Below, in pieces: positions 1 to 4,971 of a stretch of DNA of 5,196 bases (its first letter is position 1; each line of letters opens with the position of its first letter). Origin of the DNA: Deltaproteobacteria bacterium (GTDB lineage Bacteria > Desulfobacterota > Desulfarculia > Adiutricales > Adiutricaceae); the NCBI GenBank assembly GCA_031278835.1, contig JAITJP010000278.1, positions 1-5,196 on the forward strand, read 5' to 3'. The translations under genes were made by a program, and so were the position numbers. Below the pieces are notes generated by a model. That model did no database searches. It was not told the origin of the DNA and saw only the letters and a program-made list of their open reading frames with translations.

Positions 1-3000
1 GAAGAACTCAAGGCCAACAAAAAGCTTTTGGTTTACGGGGTACCCTTTTCCACCGAGGCTTTTTTGGGCCATGACGGTCAGATTCATGGCTTTTCGGCGC
101 TTTTTTGCGACTATCTCTCCAAACTTTTTGGTATTGAGGTTGAACCCAGGCTCATGAACTGGGAAGAACTCATTAAAGGCATGGTTGAAGATACCGTGGA
201 TTTGGTGGGTGAACTCTCCATTACCCCGGATCGACAAAAATTTTTATTTATGACCCCGCCCATTGCCGAGAGGTCCATAAAATACATGCGCTTGGCCGGG
301 TCCGAGCCCCTTTTTGAGCTGGCCAAAAAAAGTTCCACGCCGCTTCGCTACGGCTTTATGTTTGATTCGTCCACGGTGGGCTTATTGAAAGAAAACGCTC
401 CCGAGGTTTTTTTGGTGACCGAAGTCCAAAGCGAGGACGAGGCCTACAAGCTCATGAAAGAGGGGACTCTTGACGCCTACGTTACCGAATCAACGGCTGA
501 AGCGGCTTTTGATAAGTATCCTGACGTTGAAACCTATGATTATATCCCCATTCTCTACTCTGACGTATCTCTTTCAAGTAAAAATAAAGATCTCGTTCCC
601 ATAATAAACGTTTTTTCCAAGGCCCTGGAAGCCGGAATCCAAGAGCGCTTGGTGGAGCTTTACAACCAAGGTTTCGCCGAATACCGCCATCACAAATTTT
701 TATTAAAACTCACTCCCGAGGAGCTTAACTATCTAAACGAAAAGGTCGCCGCCAACGAAGCCATCGTCTACGCCGCCGAACATGACAACTATCCTTTGTC
801 CTTTTACAACGATATCGAAGAACAGTTTCAGGGCGTCTCGATTGACGTTTTGCAGGACATCTCAAAACTCACTGGGCTAAAATTTAAGCTCTGGAACGAT
901 AAACCAGTGGGTTGGATAAAGGTCATGGATTCCATGGAAAGGGGCGAGTTTGAGATGGTCACCGAGCTAATCATGATCGATGACCGACAAAATCGGTTCA
1001 TCTGGTCAACGGTTGGCTATTCTTCCGATAAATACGCCCTTATCTCCACAACCGAGACCCCGGACAAGGAAATAAACGAGGTACTTTACTCAAAAGTTGG
1101 CATAGTTGAGGGCACGGGTTGGGCCGACGCTTTTTTTAAATGGTTTAGAAATCACTCCAATACCGTGGTCTATCCCACCTCCAAAGACGCCTTCGCCGCC
1201 TTGGCCAAGGGCGAGATCGAACTATTCATGGGCACCAGGAATCTAAACCTGAGCATGACCAGTTTTATGGAGCAGCCCGGTTTTAAGGTCAATTTAACTT
1301 TCAATTACACTTTCGACTCTTTGTTTGGCTTTAATAAAAACGAGACCCTGCTTTGCTCCATAATAAGCAAAGCCATCCCGCTGACTGACGCCAATGAGAT
1401 AACCGAACGTTGGCTGCAAAAAACCTTTGATTACCGTGGGAAACTGGCCCGCTCTAGGGTTCCGGTGCTTTTTGGTTTTTCCATTATGCTGGTTCTCTCT
1501 CTGGCCTTGTCCTTTATGCTCATTAAAAAATACATTGGCGACAAAGATCGTTTGGCCAGGATAGTTAGGGAGAGAACGGCCGAACTCATGGTTCAAACCG
1601 ACGAGGCCACCCGGGCTTCTAGGGCCAAGGGCGAGTTTTTGGCCCGCATGAGTCATGAAATCAGAACGCCCATGAACGCCATCATCGGCATGGCCGAGCT
1701 GGCTTTGCGGGAAAATCCCCCGGACGAAACGGCCGAGATGATCTCCAGCATTCAAAGCGCCGGGGGCTCGCTTCTTTCCATTATTAACGACATATTGGAT
1801 TTTTCTAAAATTGAATCCGGCAAAATGGAGCTGACCAATTCTGACTACCACCTGGGTTCCCTAATCCATGACGTGGTCAGCGTCATAAGCGCCAGAATCA
1901 TGGACACTCGCCTGGAACTCCTGGTCGAGCTTGACGCCAATATGCCCTCCACCCTTTACGGCGACGAGGTTAGATTCCGCCAGATCCTTTTTAACCTTTT
2001 GAGTAACGGAGTTAAATACACCAAAGAAGGTTTCGTGACCCTCCGTTTGGAGGCCCTGCCCCTGGGCCGGGGCTCCTTAAAGGCCCTAAGCTTACCCAGT
2101 ACCGCGGATTCCGATGAGCCCATCAAAGCCTCGGCCCGTTTAAGGGAGCATTTTAAAACTTTTGGAAATAAGCCCACCGAGATTACCCTAAAGGCCTCGA
2201 TTACCGACACGGGCATTGGCATAAAACCTGAGGACATGGATAAACTTTTTACTTCCTTTAGCCAGGTTGACTCGGAAAGAAACAAAGGCATCGAGGGCAC
2301 CGGTCTGGGTCTGGCCATCAGTAAGAATTTAGCCAAACTCATGGGCGGAGATATTTTCGTTCAAAGCGAGTATCAAAAGGGCAGCGTTTTTACGGCCACG
2401 GTCAAGCAGATCATGGGGGCTCCCTACCTGCCCTTTGCCACCCTGAAAAAACCCCAAAAATCCAAAGCCCTTTTAATTGAAAGCGATCACTTGGAAGCCA
2501 AGGCCTTTGCCTATGCCATGAATAGCCTAGGGGCCGAACACGGCCACATCCAGTTTTTAAGCCAACTAAAATCCGCCCTGGAAAATAGCGATTATGATTT
2601 TCTTTTCGCTCCCTTTGAGGCTTCTGACGAGGTTTTGGAAATCTTAAAGGAAATCAATAGCCCGGTTAAAGCCATCTTTACACTGGATCTGGGAACCACC
2701 ATTGGCAAGAAAAAAAGCTTGCGCTTAATTCATAAGCCCTTGTATTGCATGCCCATAGCCAACATCCTTAATGACGCTGACAAGATTAAAGGCGTCAAAG
2801 ATCGTCACGATCGGGTTAGCTTTATCGCTCCCAAGGCCACGGCCCTAGTGGTCGATGACATAAAAATCAATCTCAAGGTGGCCATAGGTCTCCTAAAGCC
2901 CTTTAAAATCAGGGTCGATACCACCGAATCTGGCGAAGAAGCTATTGAACTAGTAAAAAATAAGTCTTATGACGTAATTTATATGGACCATATGATGCCT

Positions 3001-3339
3001 GGCATGGATGGCCTTGAGGCCACGGCCCGCATACGCCAACTGCCCCAGGGCAAAGACATCCCCATCATCGCCCTCACGGCCAACGCCATTACCGGCGTCA
3101 AGGAGATGTTTATTGCCCACGGCATGAATGATTTTATCTCCAAGCCCATTGAGTACGGCAAACTCGAGGCCTCCTTGGCCGACTGGCTGCCCAAAGAAAA
3201 ACTTCAATACCTTAACCAGGACTTGCCTGGCCCAGAGGCCACCGCTTCTGAGCCAACCGGGGCTTTTTCCTCCGAAGCCCTGGTCCCAATGGCTGGCTCC
3301 GGGGACGATGACCTTAAGCGCCCCAAAGAAAGCCATTAA
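1..3339 (+). CDS. Hybrid sensor histidine kinase with tandem periplasmic solute-binding-type domains (BvgS/EvgS-like), 5' partial
   Basis: Inner-membrane sensor kinase that would autophosphorylate on His and pass the phosphate to its own receiver. The frame is open from base 1 (1112 residues visible, numbered from base 1), so the start and signal peptide are upstream; the TTG at 28 lies inside the first beta strand and is not a credible start. Domains: SBP_bac_3-like lobe 1, about 9-236; SBP_bac_3-like lobe 2, about 254-478; one hydrophobic helix 487-508; charged linker; HisKA 541-606 with the H-box MSHEIRTP (phospho-His 552); HATPase_c with N-box N665/N669/K672, G1 D736-T-G-I-G740, F750/F753 and G2 G766-T-G-L-G-L; a degenerate receiver 821-920; an intact receiver 945-1065 with D952/D953, acceptor D996, T1026 and K1048; polar tail to 1112. 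BvgS/EvgS proteins share the tandem lobes but usually end in HPt, and BvgS has a PAS domain; neither is seen here. The ligand cannot be read from sequence; amino acids or other small solutes are possible. Confidence 0.96.
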   Translation, partial: EELKANKKLLVYGVPFSTEAFLGHDGQIHGFSALFCDYLSKLFGIEVEPRLMNWEELIKGMVEDTVDLVGELSITPDRQKFLFMTPPIAERSIKYMRLAGSEPLFELAKKSSTPLRYGFMFDSSTVGLLKENAPEVFLVTEVQSEDEAYKLMKEGTLDAYVTESTAEAAFDKYPDVETYDYIPILYSDVSLSSKNKDLVPIINVFSKALEAGIQERLVELYNQGFAEYRHHKFLLKLTPEELNYLNEKVAANEAIVYAAEHDNYPLSFYNDIEEQFQGVSIDVLQDISKLTGLKFKLWNDKPVGWIKVMDSMERGEFEMVTELIMIDDRQNRFIWSTVGYSSDKYALISTTETPDKEINEVLYSKVGIVEGTGWADAFFKWFRNHSNTVVYPTSKDAFAALAKGEIELFMGTRNLNLSMTSFMEQPGFKVNLTFNYTFDSLFGFNKNETLLCSIISKAIPLTDANEITERWLQKTFDYRGKLARSRVPVLFGFSIMLVLSLALSFMLIKKYIGDKDRLARIVRERTAELMVQTDEATRASRAKGEFLARMSHEIRTPMNAIIGMAELALRENPPDETAEMISSIQSAGGSLLSIINDILDFSKIESGKMELTNSDYHLGSLIHDVVSVISARIMDTRLELLVELDANMPSTLYGDEVRFRQILFNLLSNGVKYTKEGFVTLRLEALPLGRGSLKALSLPSTADSDEPIKASARLREHFKTFGNKPTEITLKASITDTGIGIKPEDMDKLFTSFSQVDSERNKGIEGTGLGLAISKNLAKLMGGDIFVQSEYQKGSVFTATVKQIMGAPYLPFATLKKPQKSKALLIESDHLEAKAFAYAMNSLGAEHGHIQFLSQLKSALENSDYDFLFAPFEASDEVLEILKEINSPVKAIFTLDLGTTIGKKKSLRLIHKPLYCMPIANILNDADKIKGVKDRHDRVSFIAPKATALVVDDIKINLKVAIGLLKPFKIRVDTTESGEEAIELVKNKSYDVIYMDHMMPGMDGLEATARIRQLPQGKDIPIIALTANAITGVKEMFIAHGMNDFISKPIEYGKLEASLADWLPKEKLQYLNQDLPGPEATASEPTGAFSSEALVPMAGSGDDDLKRPKESH
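1459..1524 (+). other. Transmembrane helix of the sensor kinase
   Basis: Residues 487-508 (window numbering) form about 22 uninterrupted hydrophobic residues, rich in V, L, F, I and M. They are flanked by Arg484/Arg486 on the outer side and by KKY on the inner side. This is the only clear membrane segment in the visible protein and it separates the two sensor lobes from the kinase core. The 30-odd residues that follow, up to the HisKA domain, are charged and helix-prone. They look like a direct coiled-coil coupling, with no room for a PAS or HAMP domain. Confidence 0.9.
2461..2760 (+). other. Degenerate receiver-like domain inside the kinase
   Basis: Residues 821-920 follow the receiver fold pattern. 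Strand 1 reads KALLIESD where an acidic pair is expected. Strand 3 reads YDFLFAP, and the terminal HKP has K912 in the place of the conserved Lys. At the position of the phospho-acceptor Asp (compare YDVIYMD in the second receiver) there is Pro871, with Ala870 before it. The domain therefore should not accept phosphate and probably has a structural or regulatory role. The assignment rests on pattern matching by eye. Confidence 0.75.
2833..3195 (+). other. Intact receiver (REC) domain of the kinase
   Basis: Residues 945-1065 carry every canonical receiver residue. These are the acidic pair D952/D953 in ALVVDD, acceptor D996 in YMDHMMPGMDG (codon 2986-2988), T1026 in IIALTANA and K1048 in FISKP. 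This is the expected acceptor for the phosphate from His552. No HPt domain follows, only a tail of about 45 residues rich in P, E, S, A and D. Confidence 0.95.
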
Positions 3340-3346
3340 GCCAAAA

Positions 3347-3369
3347 GCCCCTTGGCCCAGGGGCGCTTT
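3347..3369 (+). terminator. GC-rich hairpin just after the kinase stop codon
   Basis: GCCCCT (3347-3352) pairs with AGGGGC (3359-3364) around a 6-nt loop, 7 nt after the TAA at 3337-3339. On the + strand it is followed only by GCTTT, so it is a weak terminator or an mRNA 3'-end stabiliser. On the - strand it is followed by TTTT and could act as a back-up stop for transcription coming from the tRNA-Glu gene. Confidence 0.45.
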
Positions 3370-3410
3370 AAACCCTCCCCAAAAAATACAAAAAAAACTA
3401 GGCCTCGGCC

Positions 3411-3449
3411 AAAAAAAAAGGACCTGGGTAATCCCAGATCCGCTTTTTT
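3411..3449. terminator. Bidirectional intrinsic terminator between kinase gene and tRNA-Glu
   Basis: A 9-bp stem (3420-3428 with 3433-3441, 4-nt loop) is flanked by nine A on the left (3411-3419) and by GC plus six T on the right (3444-3449), so it can stop transcription in both directions. At 3423/3438 the + strand RNA has a C-A mismatch, while the - strand RNA has a U-G wobble. The stem is therefore continuous, with a T9 tail, only in the tRNA-sense transcript. It lies 40 nt past the mature 3' end of tRNA-Glu and 80 nt past the kinase stop codon. Confidence 0.85.
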
Positions 3450-3480
3450 GGCTTAGCTTTTATGGCTTCGCTTCTATTTC

Positions 3481-3558
3481 TGGCGTCCCCAACCGGATTT
3501 GAACCGGTGTTGCCGGCGTGAAAGGCCGGTGTCCTGGACCAGGCTAGACGATGGGGAC
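3481..3558 (-). tRNA. tRNA-Glu (anticodon UUC)
   Basis: Delivers Glu at GAA/GAG codons. On the - strand the cloverleaf is complete: acceptor GTCCCCA with TGGGGAC, a D arm closed by GTC/GAC, anticodon stem CCGGC/GCCGG with loop CTTTCAC, and T stem ACCGG/CCGGT with loop TTCAAAT. The anticodon TTC lies at 3520-3522 of the + strand. The discriminator is G and the CCA end is encoded (3481-3483). It is a single-gene unit with its own promoter upstream (3602-3630) and terminator downstream (3411-3449), and no other tRNA is adjacent. Confidence 0.98.
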
Positions 3559-3601
3559 AATAAATTTCGTCTCTTAAGTTCCGTCAAGAAACTAATTAAT
3601 A

Positions 3602-3655
3602 ACTATAGCTGATTTCGCTCCAAACATCAAGAAAAATTTTTTCATTTTTTTAATT
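3602..3655 (-). promoter_or_regulatory. Predicted sigma70 promoter with UP-like tract for tRNA-Glu
   Basis: Read on the - strand: -35 TTGATG (3630-3625), a 17-bp spacer, then -10 TATAGT (3607-3602). The start would fall near 3595, giving a leader of about 37 nt before the mature tRNA 5' end at 3558. Directly upstream of the -35, at 3631-3655, the DNA is almost pure A/T with runs of A and T. This resembles an UP element, which is known to strengthen stable-RNA promoters. Assigned by eye from spacing and consensus matches. Confidence 0.65.
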
Positions 3656-3660
3656 TTTAG

Positions 3661-4095
3661 GGCCGAATTTTTTCAAAAACCGACAAAAGGCCAAGGCCTG
3701 GCCAGAGTTCTTAAGTGATTAATCCCTGGCCCAAAGGCCAATAAAACTTTAGTTTTTTATCAGGTCCGTTTTTACTTTTCAAGCCCAAACTCCCAGGCCC
3801 ATCAGGCCTGGAGGCCCTAAAGTGGGCCTCCCCACCAAGCCCTTGCCCCCTGGCCTTAGGGCCAAAAAATAAGCCCCCACGATTTTGAACCAAACCAAAA
3901 ACTCCTTAGCCAAAAACCAAGGCTTCAGCCCCACCCAAAACAGGCCCACAATCGGTCAAAATCGGCCCGTACAGGCTTTTCAGATCATAATCCGAACAAA
4001 GACTGGCTCCAGCTGGCCCAAGGGCCCACAGAGCCCTTTCCGGCCGATTAAAGGGCCATGCGAAAAATGGCCTTTGGCCAAGCCAAGCTTGGTTT
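3661..4095. other. Non-coding GGCC-rich block between the two tRNA genes
   Basis: No gene is recognised here. Weak open frames on both strands (3711-3893 and 3885-4097) give low-complexity peptides with no family resemblance and no ribosome-binding site. I count about 20 GGCC tetranucleotides between 3661 and 4079, many inside short inverted repeats and separated by A-rich or T-rich runs. GGCC is common in the whole window but much denser here. It could be a decayed gene, a palindromic repeat cluster of REP type, or a composition-driven spacer. Confidence 0.6.
3793..3830. repeat. Two tandem perfect palindromic hairpins
   Basis: CCAGGCC (3793-3799) pairs with GGCCTGG (3805-3811) around CATCA. 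GAGGCCC (3811-3817) pairs with GGGCCTC (3824-3830) around TAAAGT. The second stem can gain one pair (3810 with 3831) at the cost of the first, since they share base 3811. Both stems are perfect 7-mers. No T-run follows on either strand, so they are not ordinary terminators. A third small stem, TGGCC-TTAG-GGCCA, follows at 3851-3864. Confidence 0.7.
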
Positions 4096-4141
4096 AAAAA
4101 AAAGCATTCAAGCGCCAGACAAAAGTCAAGCGGGTGAATGC
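4096..4141 (-). terminator. Intrinsic terminator of the tRNA-Lys transcript
   Basis: On the - strand a long hairpin is followed by eight T (4103-4096). The stem has three perfect blocks separated by symmetric 2x2 internal loops: GCATTCA with TGAATGC (4135-4141 with 4104-4110), then CGC/GCG, then GAC/GTC, closed by a TTTT loop. In one internal loop the - strand RNA can add a U-G pair that the + strand cannot. It lies about 33 nt past the tRNA-Lys 3' end. Confidence 0.88.
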
Positions 4142-4152
4142 CATAATCCTAC

Positions 4153-4174
4153 AAAAAAACCAATTTTTTTTGGT
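4153..4174 (-). terminator. Small hairpin abutting the tRNA-Lys 3' end
   Basis: On the - strand ACCAA (4174-4170) pairs with TTGGT (4163-4159) around an A6 loop and is followed by TTTTTT. The stem uses the terminal A of the tRNA CCA and the extra CCA that follows it. It could be a weak first terminator or a processing barrier ahead of the stronger terminator at 4096-4141. With only five base pairs it may not form in competition with the tRNA fold. Confidence 0.4.
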
Positions 4175-4249
4175 GGTGGGCCGTGCGAGACTTGAACTCG
4201 CGGCTCCCTGCTTAAAAGGCAGGTACTCTACCGACTGAGTTAACGGCCC
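4174..4249 (-). tRNA. tRNA-Lys (anticodon UUU)
   Basis: Delivers Lys at AAA/AAG codons. On the - strand: acceptor GGGCCGT with ACGGCCC, D stem ACTC/GAGT, anticodon stem CCTGC/GCAGG with loop CTTTTAA, and T stem GCGAG/CTCGC with loop TTCAAGT. The anticodon TTT lies at 4214-4216 of the + strand. The discriminator is A, the CCA end is encoded (4174-4176), and a second CCA follows at 4171-4173. It is transcribed alone, from a promoter near 4348-4376 to a terminator at 4096-4141. Confidence 0.98.
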
Positions 4250-4269
4250 CCATTTAAGGCCTTACGGGC

Positions 4270-4301
4270 GCCCAAACGGTTATCACTTAAACCAGCTGGG
4301 C
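4270..4301 (-). ncRNA. Hairpin in the 5' leader of the tRNA-Lys precursor
   Basis: On the - strand GCCCA (4301-4297) pairs with TGGGC (4274-4270), and GGTT (4293-4290) pairs with AACC (4281-4278), around an 8-nt loop. The 3x3 internal loop can add two G-U pairs in the tRNA-sense RNA, but not in the opposite strand. It lies between the predicted promoter and the tRNA 5' end, about 20 nt from the RNase P cleavage site. The stretch CCCAGCTGGTT resembles a tRNA D arm, so it may be the remnant of a former tRNA. Confidence 0.4.
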
Positions 4302-4347
4302 CATCCGTTTCGTCCTAACCAAGATCTAATGGATAGGACAATTATTA

Positions 4348-4376
4348 ATTTTATCTCATTTGTTCTCAGTCGTCAA
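4348..4376 (-). promoter_or_regulatory. Predicted sigma70 promoter for tRNA-Lys
   Basis: On the - strand: -35 TTGACG (4376-4371), a 17-bp spacer, and -10 TAAAAT (4353-4348). Each hexamer matches the sigma70 consensus at five of six positions. The predicted start near 4341 gives a leader of about 90 nt to the tRNA 5' end at 4249. No extended -10 is seen, and the start region is A/T-rich rather than the G/C-rich discriminator of stringently controlled promoters. Confidence 0.65.
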
Positions 4377-4393
4377 GTAAAAAATTTACCTGC

Positions 4394-4417
4394 CCTTGAC
4401 CTTGTCCTTGATCTTGT
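4394..4417 (+). repeat. 12-bp tandem duplication
   Basis: CCTTGACCTTGT is repeated directly as CCTTGATCTTGT, with one C-to-T change. The unit is itself two near-identical hexamers, so the stretch reads as four CCTTGW-like hexamers. In the frame starting at 4329 it would encode LDLVLDLV, but that frame is not supported as a gene. Confidence 0.75.
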
Positions 4418-4583
4418 CGCCACCAAGCCGCGCCGGCCAGATTTAACTCAAAAATACCCCTATTTCGTGATTAGCCACCCTCAGACAAGGATCCAGGGCA
4501 AATCAAAGCCTCTGGTTTTTCTGGCCGCCCAGAGCCCACAGTAGACCACCGCCAAAACCCAATAGCCAAAACTAGCAAACCTG

Positions 4584-4657
4584 ACAAAACACACAAAACC
4601 AATATAACCAATAAAACTAACAAATCTAACAAAACAACCAAAATTCACAAAACCCTA
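4584..4657 (+). repeat. 74-nt G-free A/C-rich tract
   Basis: There is no G from 4584 to 4657 on the + strand, and A and C dominate. Irregular units such as ACAAAAC, AACCAA and CTAACAAA recur but do not form an exact tandem array. The - strand is correspondingly G/T-rich and C-free. No coding sense is apparent. Confidence 0.75.
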
Positions 4658-4802
4658 GGCTCTCAAACTCCCCCGGCCAAGCCCCAATTAACTTTGATCT
4701 CTCAAAGGATAAATAATTATCTCTATAGACTTTACTAATAATACTTGGTAAGATATAGGCTTCTAAAAAAGGTTATGACAAATCTAATTTGGCCGAGAAT
4801 TT

Positions 4803-4827
4803 AGGGCATGACATCATATCAAGCCCT
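4803..4827. repeat. Symmetric hairpin
   Basis: AGGGC (4803-4807) pairs with GCCCT (4823-4827) and TGA (4809-4811) with TCA (4819-4821), separated by a single A-A mismatch, around a 7-nt loop. The + strand RNA could add two U-G pairs outside the stem. There is no T-run after it on the + strand, so it is not a typical terminator. It could be an operator-like palindrome or an RNA stem. Confidence 0.55.
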
Positions 4828-4971
4828 GGGAAAGGCGGTTTAGATCTTTTGAAACATCTGAAATCTAGCTAAATTCAAGTTTTGGTTCTTCTAAAATTAG
4901 TTAAAATAATTTTTTATTCTGGCTAGCTTTATTTCTTATCCCTGTCTGAATCCCAACCTGATTGTGTCAAA

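Noticed and set aside
28..30. TTG as the start codon of the kinase
   Set aside because: The upstream codons to base 1 remain open and read as a natural lead-in (EELKANKKL) to the first SBP strand. A start here would remove the signal peptide needed to export the sensor lobes. The gene is treated as 5' partial.
1294..1851. 185-codon open frame antisense to the kinase
   Set aside because: It lies opposite the TM and HisKA codons, which encode strongly conserved motifs on the + strand, and its translation has no family resemblance. It is a shadow frame.
3711..3893. 60-codon frame on the - strand in the GGCC-rich block
   Set aside because: The peptide is Gly/Pro/Lys-rich, reflecting GGCC composition. 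It has no ribosome-binding site and no recognisable motif.
3885..4097. 70-codon frame on the + strand between the tRNA genes
   Set aside because: Low-complexity Pro/Lys/Gln-rich translation without a ribosome-binding site. It runs up to and just into the T-run (A-tract on the + strand) of the tRNA-Lys terminator. Probably chance.
4257..4330. A third, complete tRNA upstream of tRNA-Lys
   Set aside because: Only a D-arm-like stretch is present. No acceptor stem, anticodon arm or T arm can be assembled, so it is reported only as a leader hairpin or possible remnant.
4329..4544. 71-codon frame on the + strand
   Set aside because: It overlaps the predicted tRNA-Lys promoter on the other strand, lacks a Shine-Dalgarno sequence, and its most regular part (LDLVLDLV) comes from a 12-bp DNA duplication.
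4561..4660. CRISPR-like or exact tandem array in the A/C-rich tract
   Set aside because: The recurring words are short, irregularly spaced and inexact, with no constant repeat and spacer lengths.
4731..4759. Possible + strand promoter TTTACT, 17 bp, TATAGG
   Set aside because: Each hexamer matches the consensus at only four of six positions in A/T-rich DNA, where such matches are frequent, and no gene follows in the window.
4775..4804. Nine-codon reading frame after AAAAAAGG, as a possible leader peptide
   Set aside because: The spacing of AAGG to the ATG is too short, there is no run of regulatory codons and no downstream gene is seen, so nothing supports translation.
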